Assembly: GCF_029168945.1 (NCBI RefSeq) | Contig: NC_083604.1 | Coordinates: 63,628,211-63,692,210 of the forward strand | Direction: 5' to 3' | Length of the DNA stretch: 64,000 nt | Source of the DNA: Cannabis sativa | Taxonomy: Eukaryota; Streptophyta; Magnoliopsida; Rosales; Cannabaceae | Shown here: positions 1 through 11,944 of the stretch, piece by piece | How positions within the stretch are numbered: the stretch's first letter is position 1 | Layout: each line of letters starts with the position of its first letter | The notes under the pieces: generated by a model | The model's database searches: none | What the model saw: the letters and a program-made list of their open reading frames with translations, nothing else | What the model was told of the DNA's origin: nothing | Translations under genes and position numbers: made by a program

Positions 1-1688
1 TGGGAGAAGGTGGCAGCCATGGGTGATGACACCTAGCTTATTTTAGTTAAGTAATGAAAAAAAAAGAAAGAAAAGGTTACTTTGAAGAAAAGAAAGCTAA
101 GAAAGAAGGAAAATTGGAAATTTGGATGTTCTTGAACTCCCTCTCTCTCTCTTTCTACTGCGTAACAAGGGTGAAGGATCAGAATTTTCATCTTGTTTTT
201 CTGGGATTAACTAGATTTCAAGGAGAATCAAACTAAGGTAAACCCTAGAATCCTTGTTTATGTGAATTTTCAAGTTTATGTTAGTTTGAATTAATGAAAT
301 TGTGATATAGTGGCTGTTAGGTTTAGGTAAGTTTAGGGTTTGAATTTTAGGGTTCTTTTGAGTTGATTTTAACTCCTAGTAGCTGGTTTTACAGTGTGTT
401 GTTGGTTTTATACAAGTCTAAGTTCTAAGAGCAAAGCTTTGTTCATTAATGGCAACTTGAGTTGTGATGGTTTATTCTGAGAATTACTGCCTGGAAATCA
501 TTGTGTATGCATTGTATAGGTATACTGGAGAGTTTGGTAAAGTTTGGAGTTGAATTGAATCAAGGGGGATGATTTTTGGTTCCCAAAGAAGAGAAATCGA
601 ATTCCCGGCTCGGGTGGTCCGTACCAACCTGGCCGACCGGTTGGTGACCTGAATCCGGGATGCCGTTGGGAACCGGTCACTTGCCGTCGGGGGGAGTTTC
701 CAGAACCCTAGTTTTGGCCAATTTTGAGATATTTAGGATATTGCCATGAGGTTTATCGACAGGAAAACTTTTAGTTTCAAGTTTTAAGCCCCGGAAAGTG
801 ATTAGCGAGTCACTCATCTGTATTACTATTATTGTGATTAGGGCATCCATCTAGCACGTGAATTCCGTTCAGGTCGGCCAGCACACTTGAATTTAAAACA
901 GTAAGAACTGTGTATAATGTGTGATATGAATATTCGAATGTATGTATGTGTTAATATATATACATGCTTATTTGTTGTGATTCATACACTACCAACACTT
1001 GTACGGTTGTGGTACAGAGTGCATTGGTAAGGTGTATGATGTTTAGAAGTACATCATGGTGTTACCAACACTTGTACGGAAAGGTACGAGGTGTTTGTGG
1101 TACAACACTTAACGGTACTCAAGGTGCGGTCCATACCCTACCTACACTAGTACGATGGTATACTGAGTGCATGTGGTACATGGTACATGGTCGTATCCTA
1201 GTTAGAACGTTCATACTCATCTGTTAAGCTCTGTAAATAGGTGTATGGGCGCCTATTTACAGTGCCTTAAATTATATGGTGTGTTATATGCATTTCTTAC
1301 TGAGTCTGTCGACTCACAGTTTCTACTTCCATGTGTAGGTAAAGGAAAGGCGAAGGCTGAACAGGAATGAACCTGAGCTCGGGTGAGATTGTACATGTCA
1401 AGCAGCGCGACCTGGAGTGTTCGGTCTCGAGACATCTGGGAGTTATATTTTGAAAGTCGCTGTGCGACCTGTGAATTATGTATTTTGAAATGTAAAGTTT
1501 CAAAAGTAAATTTTACGAAGTTTGAAATCGGGATCCCGGGATTTGTAAATATTATATTATATTACAAAGTTTAATATTTAAAGAAAAAGTTTTAATTTGA
1601 CACGTTTTTCGAGAAATTTCTTTGATTAGCAAAGATTGCACAATGATTAAAAAAGCACTGTAGCGTGCCTTAGCATTAGGGCGTTACA
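1..1688 (+). mobile_element. 3' part of a Gypsy-type LTR
   Basis: No protein-coding potential is seen. The stretch is less AT-rich than its surroundings and ends at 1679-1688 in GGGCGTTACA, the usual 3' terminus of plant Gypsy LTRs whose other end reads TGTAACGCCC. Positions 985-1190 hold imperfect repeats of a word around CCAACACTTGTACGG. The left end and the body of the element lie outside the window. The family assignment rests on the terminus and general look only. Confidence 0.55.
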
Positions 1689-1692
1689 AAGG

Positions 1693-2375
1693 TGTTAACA
1701 CTCAAATTAATAGCTAAGTCTTTATAAAGGCTGGCATTATCCCGGGGGTGCCTCCCGGAGAAGGCATACGAGGTTTTCTATGCTCCCGGAGATCAAGGTG
1801 GCATCAAAGCATCTCCGGGAGATGTCAGGCTTCCTCTGAGCAGTCATCTCGCATTTAATGCCGCATGGAAGGAGGCGTGTTGGAACTGCCACACGCAATA
1901 AAGTCTGACGACACAACCCCCACTCTGCACCTACGAGACTATGACCACTAGAGTCTAACGACAGCTACTTAGTGAAGAGTCACATCAGTCAAAAGGGAAT
2001 AAGGACAACCCACATAAAATCCCTACAGCACCTAGGGATTTGACCATGCATTACCCATGGTATATTCATTGGGAATACACAACTTTACTGATAGTTACAG
2101 AAATACATGTACTATAATTCTGGGAATCACCCCACAAAAACACTATAAATACCCCCTCAAAGCTCATTAATGGGGGTCGAGAATTTTGGGTTGCATAAGT
2201 GCAAGAAGAGTAAATACTCACCAAGAACATTCTCTGTATTAAATACGCTCATATATATACAGACTCGTGGACTAAGGCTCATTAACGCCCCAACCACGTA
2301 AAAATCCTCCTCTTAATTTCTTACAGCTCTTTTAATTCTTATTATTTTATTGATTGCCGAAAACCTCGGTCAACA
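1693..2375 (+). mobile_element. Short LTR (solo or fragment), Gypsy/Tat-like
   Basis: The segment starts TGTTAACA and ends GGTCAACA, so it has TG...CA borders and short inverted termini. It holds a TATA box (CTATAAATA near 2143) followed by a pyrimidine-rich leader, and near 2265 the phrase ACTCGTGGACTAAGG with ACCACGTAAAAATCC downstream, typical of the R-U5 part of Tat/Retand-like LTRs. It lies four bases after the previous LTR end. No matching 5-bp duplication was found at its borders. Confidence 0.55.
2143..2151 (+). promoter_or_regulatory. TATA box of the LTR
   Basis: CTATAAATA sits in the centre of the 1693-2375 LTR, about 230 bases before its 3' border, as expected for an LTR polymerase II promoter. 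Confidence 0.4.
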
Positions 2376-2398
2376 ATTACCATGACTCTAAGTCCAGT

Positions 2399-4266
2399 TG
2401 TTAGGAATATTTTACTAGGATCTAGATTTACTAAAAAGTATGTTGAATTAACATCCTAAATATGAATATCTCTAAAACAATAAAATTAAACACATAAGAA
2501 TTTAGAAAACCTTACATTGGTTGTAGCATAATAATATGACTCATTCTGCTTAGATCTCTAACCCTTGTTCCTTTTTGTCACAGAGTATTATCAAGATCTG
2601 AACCTGGATCTCTTTCTCTCCTTCAGGTTCGGTTACCATCGTCTTCTGCACTATGATTGAGTACTTGACTTGCTATGTGTGGGCATGACACTCTATCACT
2701 ATGGACGAATTTGATTGAATAATAATGAAGGAGGGTTCGAATCACTATACAAGGTGTCTCTCATCTACTAGTTGTCTGACAGAGTTAGAAACTAGATTTG
2801 GCAGATTGAAAAGTCTTAGATGAGATGAGAGCATCGTGTTCCTTTTATAGTGTTTCAACTAGGGCTTAGGGTTGAATTATATGGATTAAAAAAAAAATAA
2901 AATATTGGGCAAAAATCACTAGAATGACCAACCATTTAATGGACCACTTTCTAGTTACAATTTTGCCACTTTATTTCAACCAGTTATTCTTCTTTCAATA
3001 ATACAACATACTTTCCAATTCAATCCTATAAATGCCAAAACTATTTATTTAATAATTATAATTAATTATCAAATAAAATTACCGTTTATATTATTTACTA
3101 ATTAGACCATACAAAGTCTCTTAATTAATAAATAGACCTCAAAATTTATTTTCTTCACAATTAAGCCATTGCTTAGTGAAAATTCATAAATAAGACATAG
3201 TCTAATTTTAGAATTAAAATTGATTAATTAAAATCAATTGACTGAGTCTGCAAGAAGTCTCAACTAGTGAGGGGACCATGGACCTATATAACCGAGCTTC
3301 CAATAAGTATAACTAGAATTTACAAACTAAATTCTCTAACTTATTAATTTCTCCTTGCACTACTATAGATTCGGAATTGAATTACACTTTAAATTATATA
3401 GAACACTCTACATGTACCAAGATATAGATACATTATGATTATCCATTGTTAGAATCCTAATAGTCAAAGATTCTCTATAGATGATCTACACTGAATAGGA
3501 ACAAATTTACTGTTCTACTCTTCAATGTATTTTATCCTTAAAATACTTAGCTACCTATAAATGATATTTCAGTAAACTAATATAATTACTAAAATGAGAT
3601 CTCAATCATTTATCTCTATTTAGCCAAGCTCGAAGGAAATTATTGTTTCACTTCTTAATACTTATAGAAGCTACAAATTCCATATCTATGATTAGCGCTC
3701 CTACTCAATTAAATTACCATGTTTCCAAGATGTAAGTATCTGCCAGAACTATTAGTTAGCTTTCACAAACAACTTGAAGAACACAAATAATACAACTAAG
3801 CTAAACCTAACTATATCAGGATTAAGATCCATATACCTAAGATCAACCATTGATTTTGACTTAGAAATATATAACGATAAGTTTATGATATCTTATCCAA
3901 GTTCAATATTGGTCCAATCTAATGTATACTCCATACATCCGACACTGGTAAACTTTGCCGATGCCTTGGAAATGACATAACACTTATCCAAGGTATAAGT
4001 ATACCTTATCGTCGATTATCATGTCAGTCTAAATCAAGTGAACTGACAAATCATCTGAATTAAACTTTTGAATATATCATGATTATATTCCACTGTGCTA
4101 ACGACAAAATAATTATGAACAAATTTATATATTTTGGACTTAATAGAATTTATACATTAAATATAATCATGTGAACCATGCAATATAAAACGATTTCTGA
4201 TCTTTTTATTAATTAGTAAATCTGATTATATTGAAATGAGTTTTATTTAGGGTAGACAACCAAACA
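2399..4266 (-). mobile_element. Copia-type solo LTR, copy 1
   Basis: This stretch is co-linear with 56223-58127 over its whole length. Shared landmarks include the TGTTRG start, the phrase TTAGATCTCTAACCCTTG near 2550, the ATGGACCTATATAACCGAGC region near 3280, and the AGTTTTATTTAGGG end. Read on the minus strand it begins near TGTTTGG and ends in AACA, the format of Copia LTRs starting TGTTGGGTTTTATGCCC. The borders are more eroded than in copy 2 and no target duplication is visible (CCAGT left, AAATA right). Confidence 0.7.
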
Positions 4267-4273
4267 AAATATC

Positions 4274-4640
4274 ATGCCCTATTCTATTTATGCTTTGTTA
4301 AATCTCGGGCCACTAAAAGAAACAGGAATAGTCATTCAATTGACTAATCGATCTAATGTCTATCCTCAGGGAGTAGTGGAAGATGTTCTCGTTAAGGTGA
4401 AAAACTTAGTTTTTTCGACTAATGTTTATGTTCTAGACATGGAAGATGACTCTATTCCATGCACTACACTGGTGTTATTGGGTAGCCATTTATGTGTACG
4501 ACGAGTATGAAATTAGATGTTAAGTTAGGAACATAAACAATGGAATTTGATAGTGATCAATTACATTTCAATGTATTTAATATGATAATCAAACATCAAC
4601 ACCAAATGTATTGTCAAGATTGAGCTAGCGACGTTAAATT
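4274..4640 (+). pseudogene. Gypsy polyprotein fragment (protease region)
   Basis: The reading frame from 4274 contains the pattern LPYSIY-like (MPYSIYALLNLGPLKET), VIQLTNRS, GVVEDVLVKV and FYVLDMEDD, which is the downstream half of the retropepsin domain of Ty3/Gypsy polyproteins. After a stop near 4508 the same frame continues with TMEFDSDQLHFNVFN, the usual linker before the reverse transcriptase. The catalytic DSGAS-type motif lies upstream of what is preserved, and the frame holds several stops. The copy is dead. Confidence 0.65.
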
Positions 4641-5290
4641 AAGCACAATTATAAATTAATTTTATTTTGTAGCTTTAATCATTCCAATTTTTATTTTTGA
4701 TTTAGTTTAGATTTGGGTAAATTCTAGTTTTTAGTTTTTTATTGGAACCGTGAAAAATGTTAAAAAATTGAAAAAATGAGTTAGATAAAAAGCTTCAAGA
4801 GGCCTCACCGCGTTGAGCTCATACCTTGGTTGCAGTGAGAGCCTCCAATTTTTGGTAGGGTCACAACGCTGCGGCCAACCTTTCTCTTCACTACAGCCAC
4901 TGCCCGAGCGCCCAAGCCTAACTTAATTCCTACCTAGGGGAAACAAACCCAAAAAAAATTTAAACTCTTACTTTCACGATTTCAAACCCCTCCAAAGAAA
5001 GAGCAAAAACAATTCTAATCTCTCAAAATCATATATATTTTTTTTGGGGTTCTTACGAAAATACTAAACTTTGAACAAAAAATTTACAATTTTTTCGTCA
5101 CACAAAATTTTTTATATATAAAAATAATGTCTTTTTATAAAACAACCATAAAATAACAAAACCGAACAATTAAAACAACAATAAAAAAAATTAAAAAACA
5201 ACAGTAAGAAAAGTAAAAACTTTATCATTTACTTTTAAAAAAAATTCCGCCACACAATAAAAAATAAAAAATAAAAGTAAAAAAAATAAA
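4641..5290. other. Intergenic AT-rich DNA upstream of the cofactor C gene
   Basis: No gene is seen. A less AT-rich island lies at about 4800-4930, followed by long A-rich stretches. This is presumably the distal promoter of the gene whose leader begins near 5300. Confidence 0.4.
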
Positions 5291-5299
5291 AAATGTGAG

Positions 5300-6750
5300 C
5301 ATATGGTATAAAAATCTCTTTCTTCTATGTGATCTTTCTTCACCAAACAAACAAAACCCCGATTTGACCCACAATAATCAACTCAAACTCAGAAAATATT
5401 CTAACCCCGATCAGTTCAAAACCCCAAATCCGTACAAGCTGAAACACAATCTCTTCTCCGAATCTCAGAAAAAAATTCAAACACAAATCACTATACTGCT
5501 CCAAAACGAACAACAATGGCACTCAACTTGGGTCACTCTCAGACTTGATTTATACGACACCATTGTCTATAGCGTGTTTTCATGAACCAAACTCTGTAAG
5601 TTAATTCCTTTGCCTTTGTCTTGGGTGATTGACTATTTCAACATATAACATACGGTTGGTTTGAAAAAAAAAAAGGTTTTATGAAATCTGACAATGGTGA
5701 ATTACATTTGAACTATTAAGTGTGTGTGGTCGGGTTTTGTAGTTTTGGGTGTTCTGAGACGATTCTGAGACTACTACCACTGATTTTTTGCTTTTTTTTT
5801 GATTTATCGGGGCTGATTGTTTGAAATTGGAGTTAGAAATTGATATTTTGAGTTTCGCACACAAGATGTTTGTTAAATGTCTAAATGAAATTTCAGCATT
5901 GTTTTTTGAGATTTGATTGGTTTAATTGCTTTGTTAACAGGACTAAGGATTGCTAAATTGAATGTGTGTCTTAGAGTCTATTATGGTGATAAATGATAGT
6001 TGATATTGAAGAGTTTTTGTTTGTGTATTTGATTATGTATTTTTGTTAATGGATTCTTGGATTTGTGGCTTAATTTAGAAGAATTTCAATGCTTTTCCTA
6101 TGAAGAGAGGAGGCTGGAGGAAATTAATGCTCCTTTGCTTTAGCTAATCTGTTGCAGAGGTACTCTCTCATTCCTCATTTCTCCCGTTCTCTCTCTCTCT
6201 CTGATCGACGGCATTGGATGCCCCATGACATCGGGGACGAACTCCGGGCTTGGGATGTTCTTTCTCTGTTCTTTGTTTTCATCTCAGTTCTCTATCATTC
6301 TATATTTACAGGGGAAAGGGGACGGGGACTGAAAACCAACAGCGCAGGTATTTTTTTATTTTACTCCATTCAACATATTTGTTTACTGCTTTACTCTAGG
6401 AGATTGTAAACCTTGTTAAGATTTTTAGTATTTCTTAGTCAATTGTCTTGTGGTCATATTTGGTTATGTTCAACTTTTTGTCATCTAGAAGAATACTGTA
6501 TCTTTCTGTTTCTTTGAGAATTCTCAACTTTCTTTTCCACATTATTCTTCTGGAATGGTGTGAGTTCACTGAGTTGTGATGTAGATTTGAGGATTAAGAA
6601 TTTCCAGTTAATGAGATAGAATGAGAAATAAGGCATGTGTAGGTCAGTTTCTATGAACAAGATTAAGCCCACACACTAGTTTCCTTTACTGTTAGCCTTC
6701 ACTCCACATTCTGTTCAGGTCCAGCCGGGCGGACAGCAACTCTGTCAACA
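5300..6750 (+). other. Probable spliced 5' leader of the cofactor C gene
   Basis: Positions 5300-5595 have the C/A-rich, T-poor look of a plant leader exon and end in a good donor (CTCT/GTAAG, donor at 5596). Further plausible junctions are acceptors at 5939-5940 and near 6156, a short exon 6312-6347 (TTTACAG/GGGAAAGG to GCGCAG/GTATTT), and an acceptor at 6717-6718 (CTGTTCAG/GTCCAGCC) that leads into the start codon 32 bases later. A (CT)n tract lies at 6190. Which junctions are used cannot be decided without transcripts. Confidence 0.4.
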
Positions 6751-7833
6751 ATGGAAGAGGATTATCTCTCATCAAACGCTAACAATGGTGGAAATCCTTC
6801 TGATGCTTTAGAACAAGCCCGCCAAAGGAAACATGCCGCCATGCTCGAGCGCCTTGCAAATCGTCAACACACTCGTAGATCAGCAGAGTCCGATGACTCC
6901 TCCACCTCTCCTGCTTTCGAGTCCACTTCTTCCTTCCTTACTCGCTTTTCTGATTCCAAACGGTCCATTGAGGCCCAAATTGCGCAATCCCGACTCACCC
7001 CGATGCCCGAGACAACTCAGCTCAAACCCCAACTTGACGCCATTTCAGCCTCTATCTCCAGTCTTGAAAAGCTTGTCGCCGAGAATTCATACTTTTTGCC
7101 TTCTTATGAGGTTCGGTCATCCCTAAAAGCAGTTTCCGATTTGAAACAGAGTCTCGAGAGTTTGAGCGCTGATCTAGTTCCCAAAAAGAAATTCTCTTTC
7201 AAGAACAAAGCTCCAAAGAAAGATCCTGCTCTTGATTCAAATAGAGAGAAGAAAGAGACTGAAATTGTAAAACCAGAGAAAATGTCCTACACGGTTCCGG
7301 ATTCGCCAGGATTTCGAAACAAGACTAGAGAGGTCTTGGTGATGAAATTCAGTGGTTCTGAGATTGGTGAGTTCACAATTTCGGACCTTGATTCGTGCGA
7401 GGTGAGATTGATAGGTTGTGTTAGGGCATTATTTGTTCACAGACTTCGGAATTGTCGAGTCTATGGTGGTCCTGTTATGAATTCAATTCTGTTTGAGCAA
7501 GTTGAGGGGTGTGTTTTCGTAATGGCATCTCATCAGATTCGAATTCATCATGCCAAAGCCACTGATTTTTATCTCAGAGTCAGAAGCAGGCCCATAATCG
7601 AGGACAGTAGTGGTGTGAGGTTTGCGCCATACTGTTTGAGCTATGAAGGGATTCATAAAGATCTTCAGGAAGCCAGCCTTGCTGAAGAGACTGGAAATTG
7701 GGCCAATGTGGATGATTTTCGGTGGTTAAGAGCAGTTCAGTCTCCCAATTGGTCGATTTTGCCAGAGAATGAAAGAATTGGTTTAATCAACATTTCAAAT
7801 TCAAATTTGGATACCAGATCTGAAGAAATTTAG
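6751..7833 (+). CDS. Tubulin-folding cofactor C (TBCC), PORCINO-like
   Basis: A single uninterrupted frame of 360 residues, close to the length of Arabidopsis PORCINO. Residues 1-170 are the spectrin-like N-terminal part: a helical HAAMLERLANR stretch near 29-39, then FLTRFSDSKRSIEAQI near 62-77, helices to about 140, and a basic linker KKKFSFKNKAPKKD. Residues from about 190 form the C-CAP/TBCC beta-helix, with LVMKFSGSEIGEFTI, then VEGCVFVMASHQIRIH and VRSRPIIEDSSGVRFAPY. Arg264 in the SHQIRIH motif matches the arginine finger by which TBCC proteins stimulate GTP hydrolysis on beta-tubulin. In the family, cofactor C joins the D/E/beta-tubulin complex in the cytosol and releases assembly-competent alpha/beta-tubulin dimers. 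The first ATG is preceded by an in-frame-free spliced leader and opens with the family's MEEDYLSS-like N terminus. No damage is seen, so the gene is probably functional. Confidence 0.93.
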   Translation: MEEDYLSSNANNGGNPSDALEQARQRKHAAMLERLANRQHTRRSAESDDSSTSPAFESTSSFLTRFSDSKRSIEAQIAQSRLTPMPETTQLKPQLDAISASISSLEKLVAENSYFLPSYEVRSSLKAVSDLKQSLESLSADLVPKKKFSFKNKAPKKDPALDSNREKKETEIVKPEKMSYTVPDSPGFRNKTREVLVMKFSGSEIGEFTISDLDSCEVRLIGCVRALFVHRLRNCRVYGGPVMNSILFEQVEGCVFVMASHQIRIHHAKATDFYLRVRSRPIIEDSSGVRFAPYCLSYEGIHKDLQEASLAEETGNWANVDDFRWLRAVQSPNWSILPENERIGLINISNSNLDTRSEEI

Positions 7834-8620
7834 ATTGTTGAAATCTTCCAAATTTAATCGCTCCACATTTTGTGTTCCTTATGAGTGCTTCATTGGGTTA
7901 TGACTTATGAGAGTTCAGGTAACAAACATTCCTTGCTGTATTTAGTGGAGACCATATTCATCATTTAGATAGTTGGGTTTTTTCCGTTATATTTGGTTGA
8001 TTATTGTTAATGAGAATGATATAAAATACTAAGTTTAATTTTTGGCCGTAATAATACTTTAAGTTATAATTTTAGAATTTCTGTAAGTACCTTATTACAA
8101 AGTGTTAAAAAATTACTTCATAACAATTCTTGATTGGTCCAGCTTATTAAATTTTTATTTTTTATTTTAAAAAAGAATTAGTTTAAATGTACCAATAAGA
8201 AAATGATACGTAAATAACACTTAGGTATTATTACCACAAAAAATTAAAATTTAGTATTTATTTGCAACTAGGAGTTAAACTTAAGTATTTATGCTATGAA
8301 TTACTCTTTAATATATAAGAATCCATGAGGGTGCCTTTGTAATCATTGTCCTGAGATGAGATGAGGATACATATGGTTCACATAAGTTTCAAGAGAAAGT
8401 GAAAAGGAAAAGAAACTGTTTTACCTCTTTCTGTTATTAAATAACTTATTTTCAAGAATGCTCAAGGATTGTCTAAAGAAATTGAGATGTGTTAAATTAT
8501 TGTTATTGCAGAAAGACTAGGAAATCCTATGCTATATTTCCTCTTCTTTTGGTATTAATATATTATTAAGTGCTTCCAATTTTCCCTCAGGTTTCAGTAT
8601 TTTGCTTCTGATAAATTGAA
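7834..8620 (+). other. 3' UTR region of the cofactor C gene with a possible 3' UTR intron
   Basis: After the stop a good donor (TTCAG/GTAACA, donor at 7919) and an acceptor (TTTCCCTCAG/GTTTCAG, acceptor at 8589-8590) would remove an intron of about 670 bases. That intron would contain the MITE copy at 8024-8311. A second acceptor-like TTATTGCAG lies at 8511. This is inferred from splice-site shape only. Confidence 0.3.
8024..8311. mobile_element. MITE, family A copy 1
   Basis: Shares with 13718-14051 the order CTAAGTTTAATTTTT, a central TGATTGGTCCA, a TACCAATAAGAAAATGA block, GGTATTATTA and a final AGTTAAACTTAAGTATTTATGCT. The left terminus is shortened relative to copy 2. Confidence 0.55.
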
Positions 8621-10100
8621 CCGATTCCTCTGAAGTCTGAACCCAAGGAGTTCTTCAACTCCAAGCTAATTTTCTTGGGACATTTATTTAATTGCTTATC
8701 GATTGATAATTTATAAGATAGAGGGGCCTGTATTATATTGTGTTGTATCCTGTTATATGTTATAAAAATATGGTATACAATATAGGCAATGGATTGGATT
8801 TTGATCCCTTTTTGTAAAAGATGGAATCTAATCCCATTATCTGCAAATTTTGTTTTAATGTATTATGATCAAAGTTTAATATACTAGAAATTTAGTTTGA
8901 TGCACTATGGATACCCAAATGAGATATACATACAATATAACTCAATGTTGTAGCATATTTATATATATACAGCTAGAGTTTAATTGTACAAAAATGGAGG
9001 AGATGATGTCGTTTAGTGAACTGAGAAAAATTAAATTTAATTGTTAGAATGCCAAATCTTATACACTGAGCAAATCTTGTCAATAACAAGAAACTGAGCA
9101 TCAATATAGGCAGATGAAGACACAACAAGCAAATCACGTTAAATATAAGAAGGAACCTTTTTGTTATTTTATTTATTTTTATTACTTTTACATGTTTATT
9201 TATAAAATAAAACTAAAAAAAAAAAAATAAAGGAATATTATGTCTAATGATTTTTAACAAGACCCAGTTTGGTATTGTTCTCAAATCAGATATTCTATAT
9301 ATTCTCTGATCCATTTCATCTCTCTCCATCTGGATCTTGCTAGGCTGTCCATACAACAACAATCGTATTTTAGGTGTTGATAAAAAAAAGAAAAAAAGAA
9401 AAAAAGAAAAAAACAATCATATTTTAGGTGATTAGAAGATCTTGACCATTGTTTAGCACATTCACACTGACTTTGACTTCACCTTAATTTGTGTCACCTA
9501 TTCATTTCAATAAACAACTATACAAGTACAGCTGATTTGTTTGAAAAATTAAAATAAAACCATTATGGTTTTGTTTGGGGTCAATATTTAATAACTAAAT
9601 TATAGTTTTAATTTCTCAAAAGAAAGAAAAGCAGAACTTTTTTCTTCTGAAAAGCCAATTTAAAGTATCAATATTTTATACAAAGGTCATGTGAGAAATC
9701 TGCATTTGGTTTTAATTTGTAAAAGTGATTCCGCTTTCAGCAATTTCAAGTATTGGTTTTGTCATTTTGTTTTGTTATTTCCATATTATCCAAACCAAGA
9801 GTTCTACAATGAATTCTGTGAAAACTCTTTTCTATTCATAAAAAGTAACTTTTGTTACAAAAAGGGATCTCCTTTATATGATAGATAAGATATAGATTGC
9901 TTTGAAACTATACTTATATGAGTTCAGTTAAATTTTCCATTTTTCCATAATAGTGCTTTGAGTCATATATTTATGATTTTTTTTTTTATCAACTTGCAGT
10001 TAATCTTCTATATTTAAATTTTAATGATAAAATTTTCTAAAATATACTAAACTGTTAACAAATTTAAAGTGTCATTTATTTTTTTAAAGTTAATTACCAA
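8620..10100. other. Intergenic AT-rich DNA
   Basis: No gene or recognisable element is seen. It holds A-rich and T-rich simple tracts (for example 9383-9412) and no reading frame with family features. Confidence 0.4.
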
Positions 10101-10105
10101 TAGAC

Positions 10106-10319
10106 GGTTTATGTGTACACTCTTGTACACGTTATACATTTATATTGACACACTTAATTTATTATTTAAAAATTATAAAAAATTAATTCAAAATTTATAA
10201 TATTTTTTATTTTAAATATTTTATTTTTTATTTTTATAATTTTTATTATATTAGATGTATCAATATAAAAGTATACAATCATTCAAAAAAATATAAAAGT
10301 ATACAAAAGTGTATAAACC
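10106..10319. mobile_element. Short inverted-repeat element (MITE-like)
   Basis: The left end GGTTTATGTGTACACTCTTG is matched in inverse at the right end, which reads GTATACAAAAGTGTATAAACC. The interior is almost pure A/T. A length of about 214 bp, terminal inverted repeats and no coding capacity fit a MITE. No clear target duplication was identified. Confidence 0.45.
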
Positions 10320-10706
10320 ATAGTTGCCAGGGTTTAGAGGCTAAAAACTCTATATTTAGAAAATATAAAATAATCCCCACAATATATATTTGTTTTTGTT
10401 TTGTGAGATATGGGGCCCTATCTTGATCTGAATATACTAAAACATTAAATTTAGTATTGTAATCTGACGATGCCCTAATAATAATAGCCTCTTACCCTTT
10501 ATCTGGTGATGTTTTGGACTTTCTGGTATTAAACCTACCCACTCCAACCAAGTGATTATTATCTCTTTACAACTTTGACTATACCTACATACCCATCTAG
10601 CTAGCTTCTCTCTTCATACTCATCAACATTAATATTAATTTCAACATATATATCTTCATCATGATCCATCATGATTATATATCTATCTAGCTACTTATAT
10701 GTTTTC

Positions 10707-10809
10707 ATGCAGAAACTTCTCCAAATTATACCCTATATTGTCTCACCAACACATCTGGATGATCTTGCAAATCATTTAAGATCCAAGGCAAAGACTTATT
10801 CAAAAACAG
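10707..10809 (+). other. Isolated exon-like segment of unknown gene or transcript
   Basis: An ATG at 10707 opens 34 sense codons with balanced composition (MQKLLQIIPYIVSPTHLDDLANHLRSKAK...) that stop exactly at a consensus donor AACAG/GTATGT (donor at 10810). The upstream 150 bases are pyrimidine-rich with CTAGCTAGCTTCTCTCTTC, like a plant leader. No continuing exon was found within the next kilobases, so this may be the first exon of a non-coding or long-intron transcript, or chance. I do not recognise the peptide. Confidence 0.25.
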
Positions 10810-10810
10810 G

Positions 10811-11940
10811 TATGTTTTCATTTATATCATTTGTTGATGTTGAAACATAATTTTGTTATAGAATAGTATTATTTTGCTTGGTGCAAAACCTAAGTATAAT
10901 GAGAATAATATGCGAGGTTTCTTGTTTTCTTATGGTCAGAAGCTATCTTATTATAATAATTATATTATCATTTTTTACTTTTATTATTGTTTTGGTTAAG
11001 TTGAATTAGCTTCATTAAAACAAATTAGCAGGATCAAATAATTACTTTTGATATAGAACAACAAAAGAAGCACTGTGATCAGTTTGATTTTAGTACTATA
11101 AGTTATTTAATCACTTATTAGCTTTGATGCTTGTTCATCAAATAAAAATAGTTTAAGTACTGCTCTACCCTCTTGCTTTGATGTCTTAATTCTTCATGTG
11201 ATTATATGATTGGATTTGGGGAGTTTCATAGATAATAAGCACTTTGACTTTCTGATACTTTTGGATAATTTTTTATTGATTATATTTAAAGTAGTCCTAA
11301 CAATTAATAAATCCTTAACGTGTTCAATATTTTGGGATACTCTCCCAGCTCCATTTTAACTATCAAAACAAGAAGTTTCATATATCTATTCTATATGATT
11401 TTACCAATTTTTATAGTTGTCTATATATTAGAAGAAAGAAACAGTAGAACAGAGAGAAATATAGATGAAAAAGTCTACAATATTTCTATTTTCTAAGAGT
11501 TGGATAGCTTCCACTTTCATTGCATGTGTACATATATGGGCCGATTGGGCCCATGTATATAAATGGCCTTCTATTATAGTATATTTGGGTGAGATCCGGT
11601 AAAAAATTGTAATTGTATTTTTCCGGAATTTAAGGAAATGTTGGTTTTTAATAGTTACTTTAATCTCTCTCTCTTTTTTTTAATAAAAGGTTTTGTAAAT
11701 ACATGGTTTAATATATAAGCATATAGCTAGCTAGGGTACCAATTATTGGCCTTTTGGTATTGAATGATACCTCTATCTTTGAATAAGCTTGATTGATATA
11801 TAGGGATCATATAATAAGAACAATAGATCATACATAGGCATCTTTTGATCAAGTATTATATATATCCAGGTCGGTAGTATATTATTAATTAAGAATACTG
11901 ATAGTAAATGTTCTTAATTGGGAAAATCAGGGAATATTTT
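10811..11940. other. Intergenic AT-rich DNA
   Basis: No gene is seen. If the 10707-10809 exon is real, this would be intron or flanking sequence; acceptor-like TATATATATCCAG/GTCGG occurs near 11868. Confidence 0.3.
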
Positions 11941-11944
11941 TGGT

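Noticed and set aside
6833..7126. Plus-strand frame overlapping the cofactor C gene
   Set aside because: It is a +1 shadow of the conserved TBCC frame, with no domain and a proline-rich composition typical of shadows.
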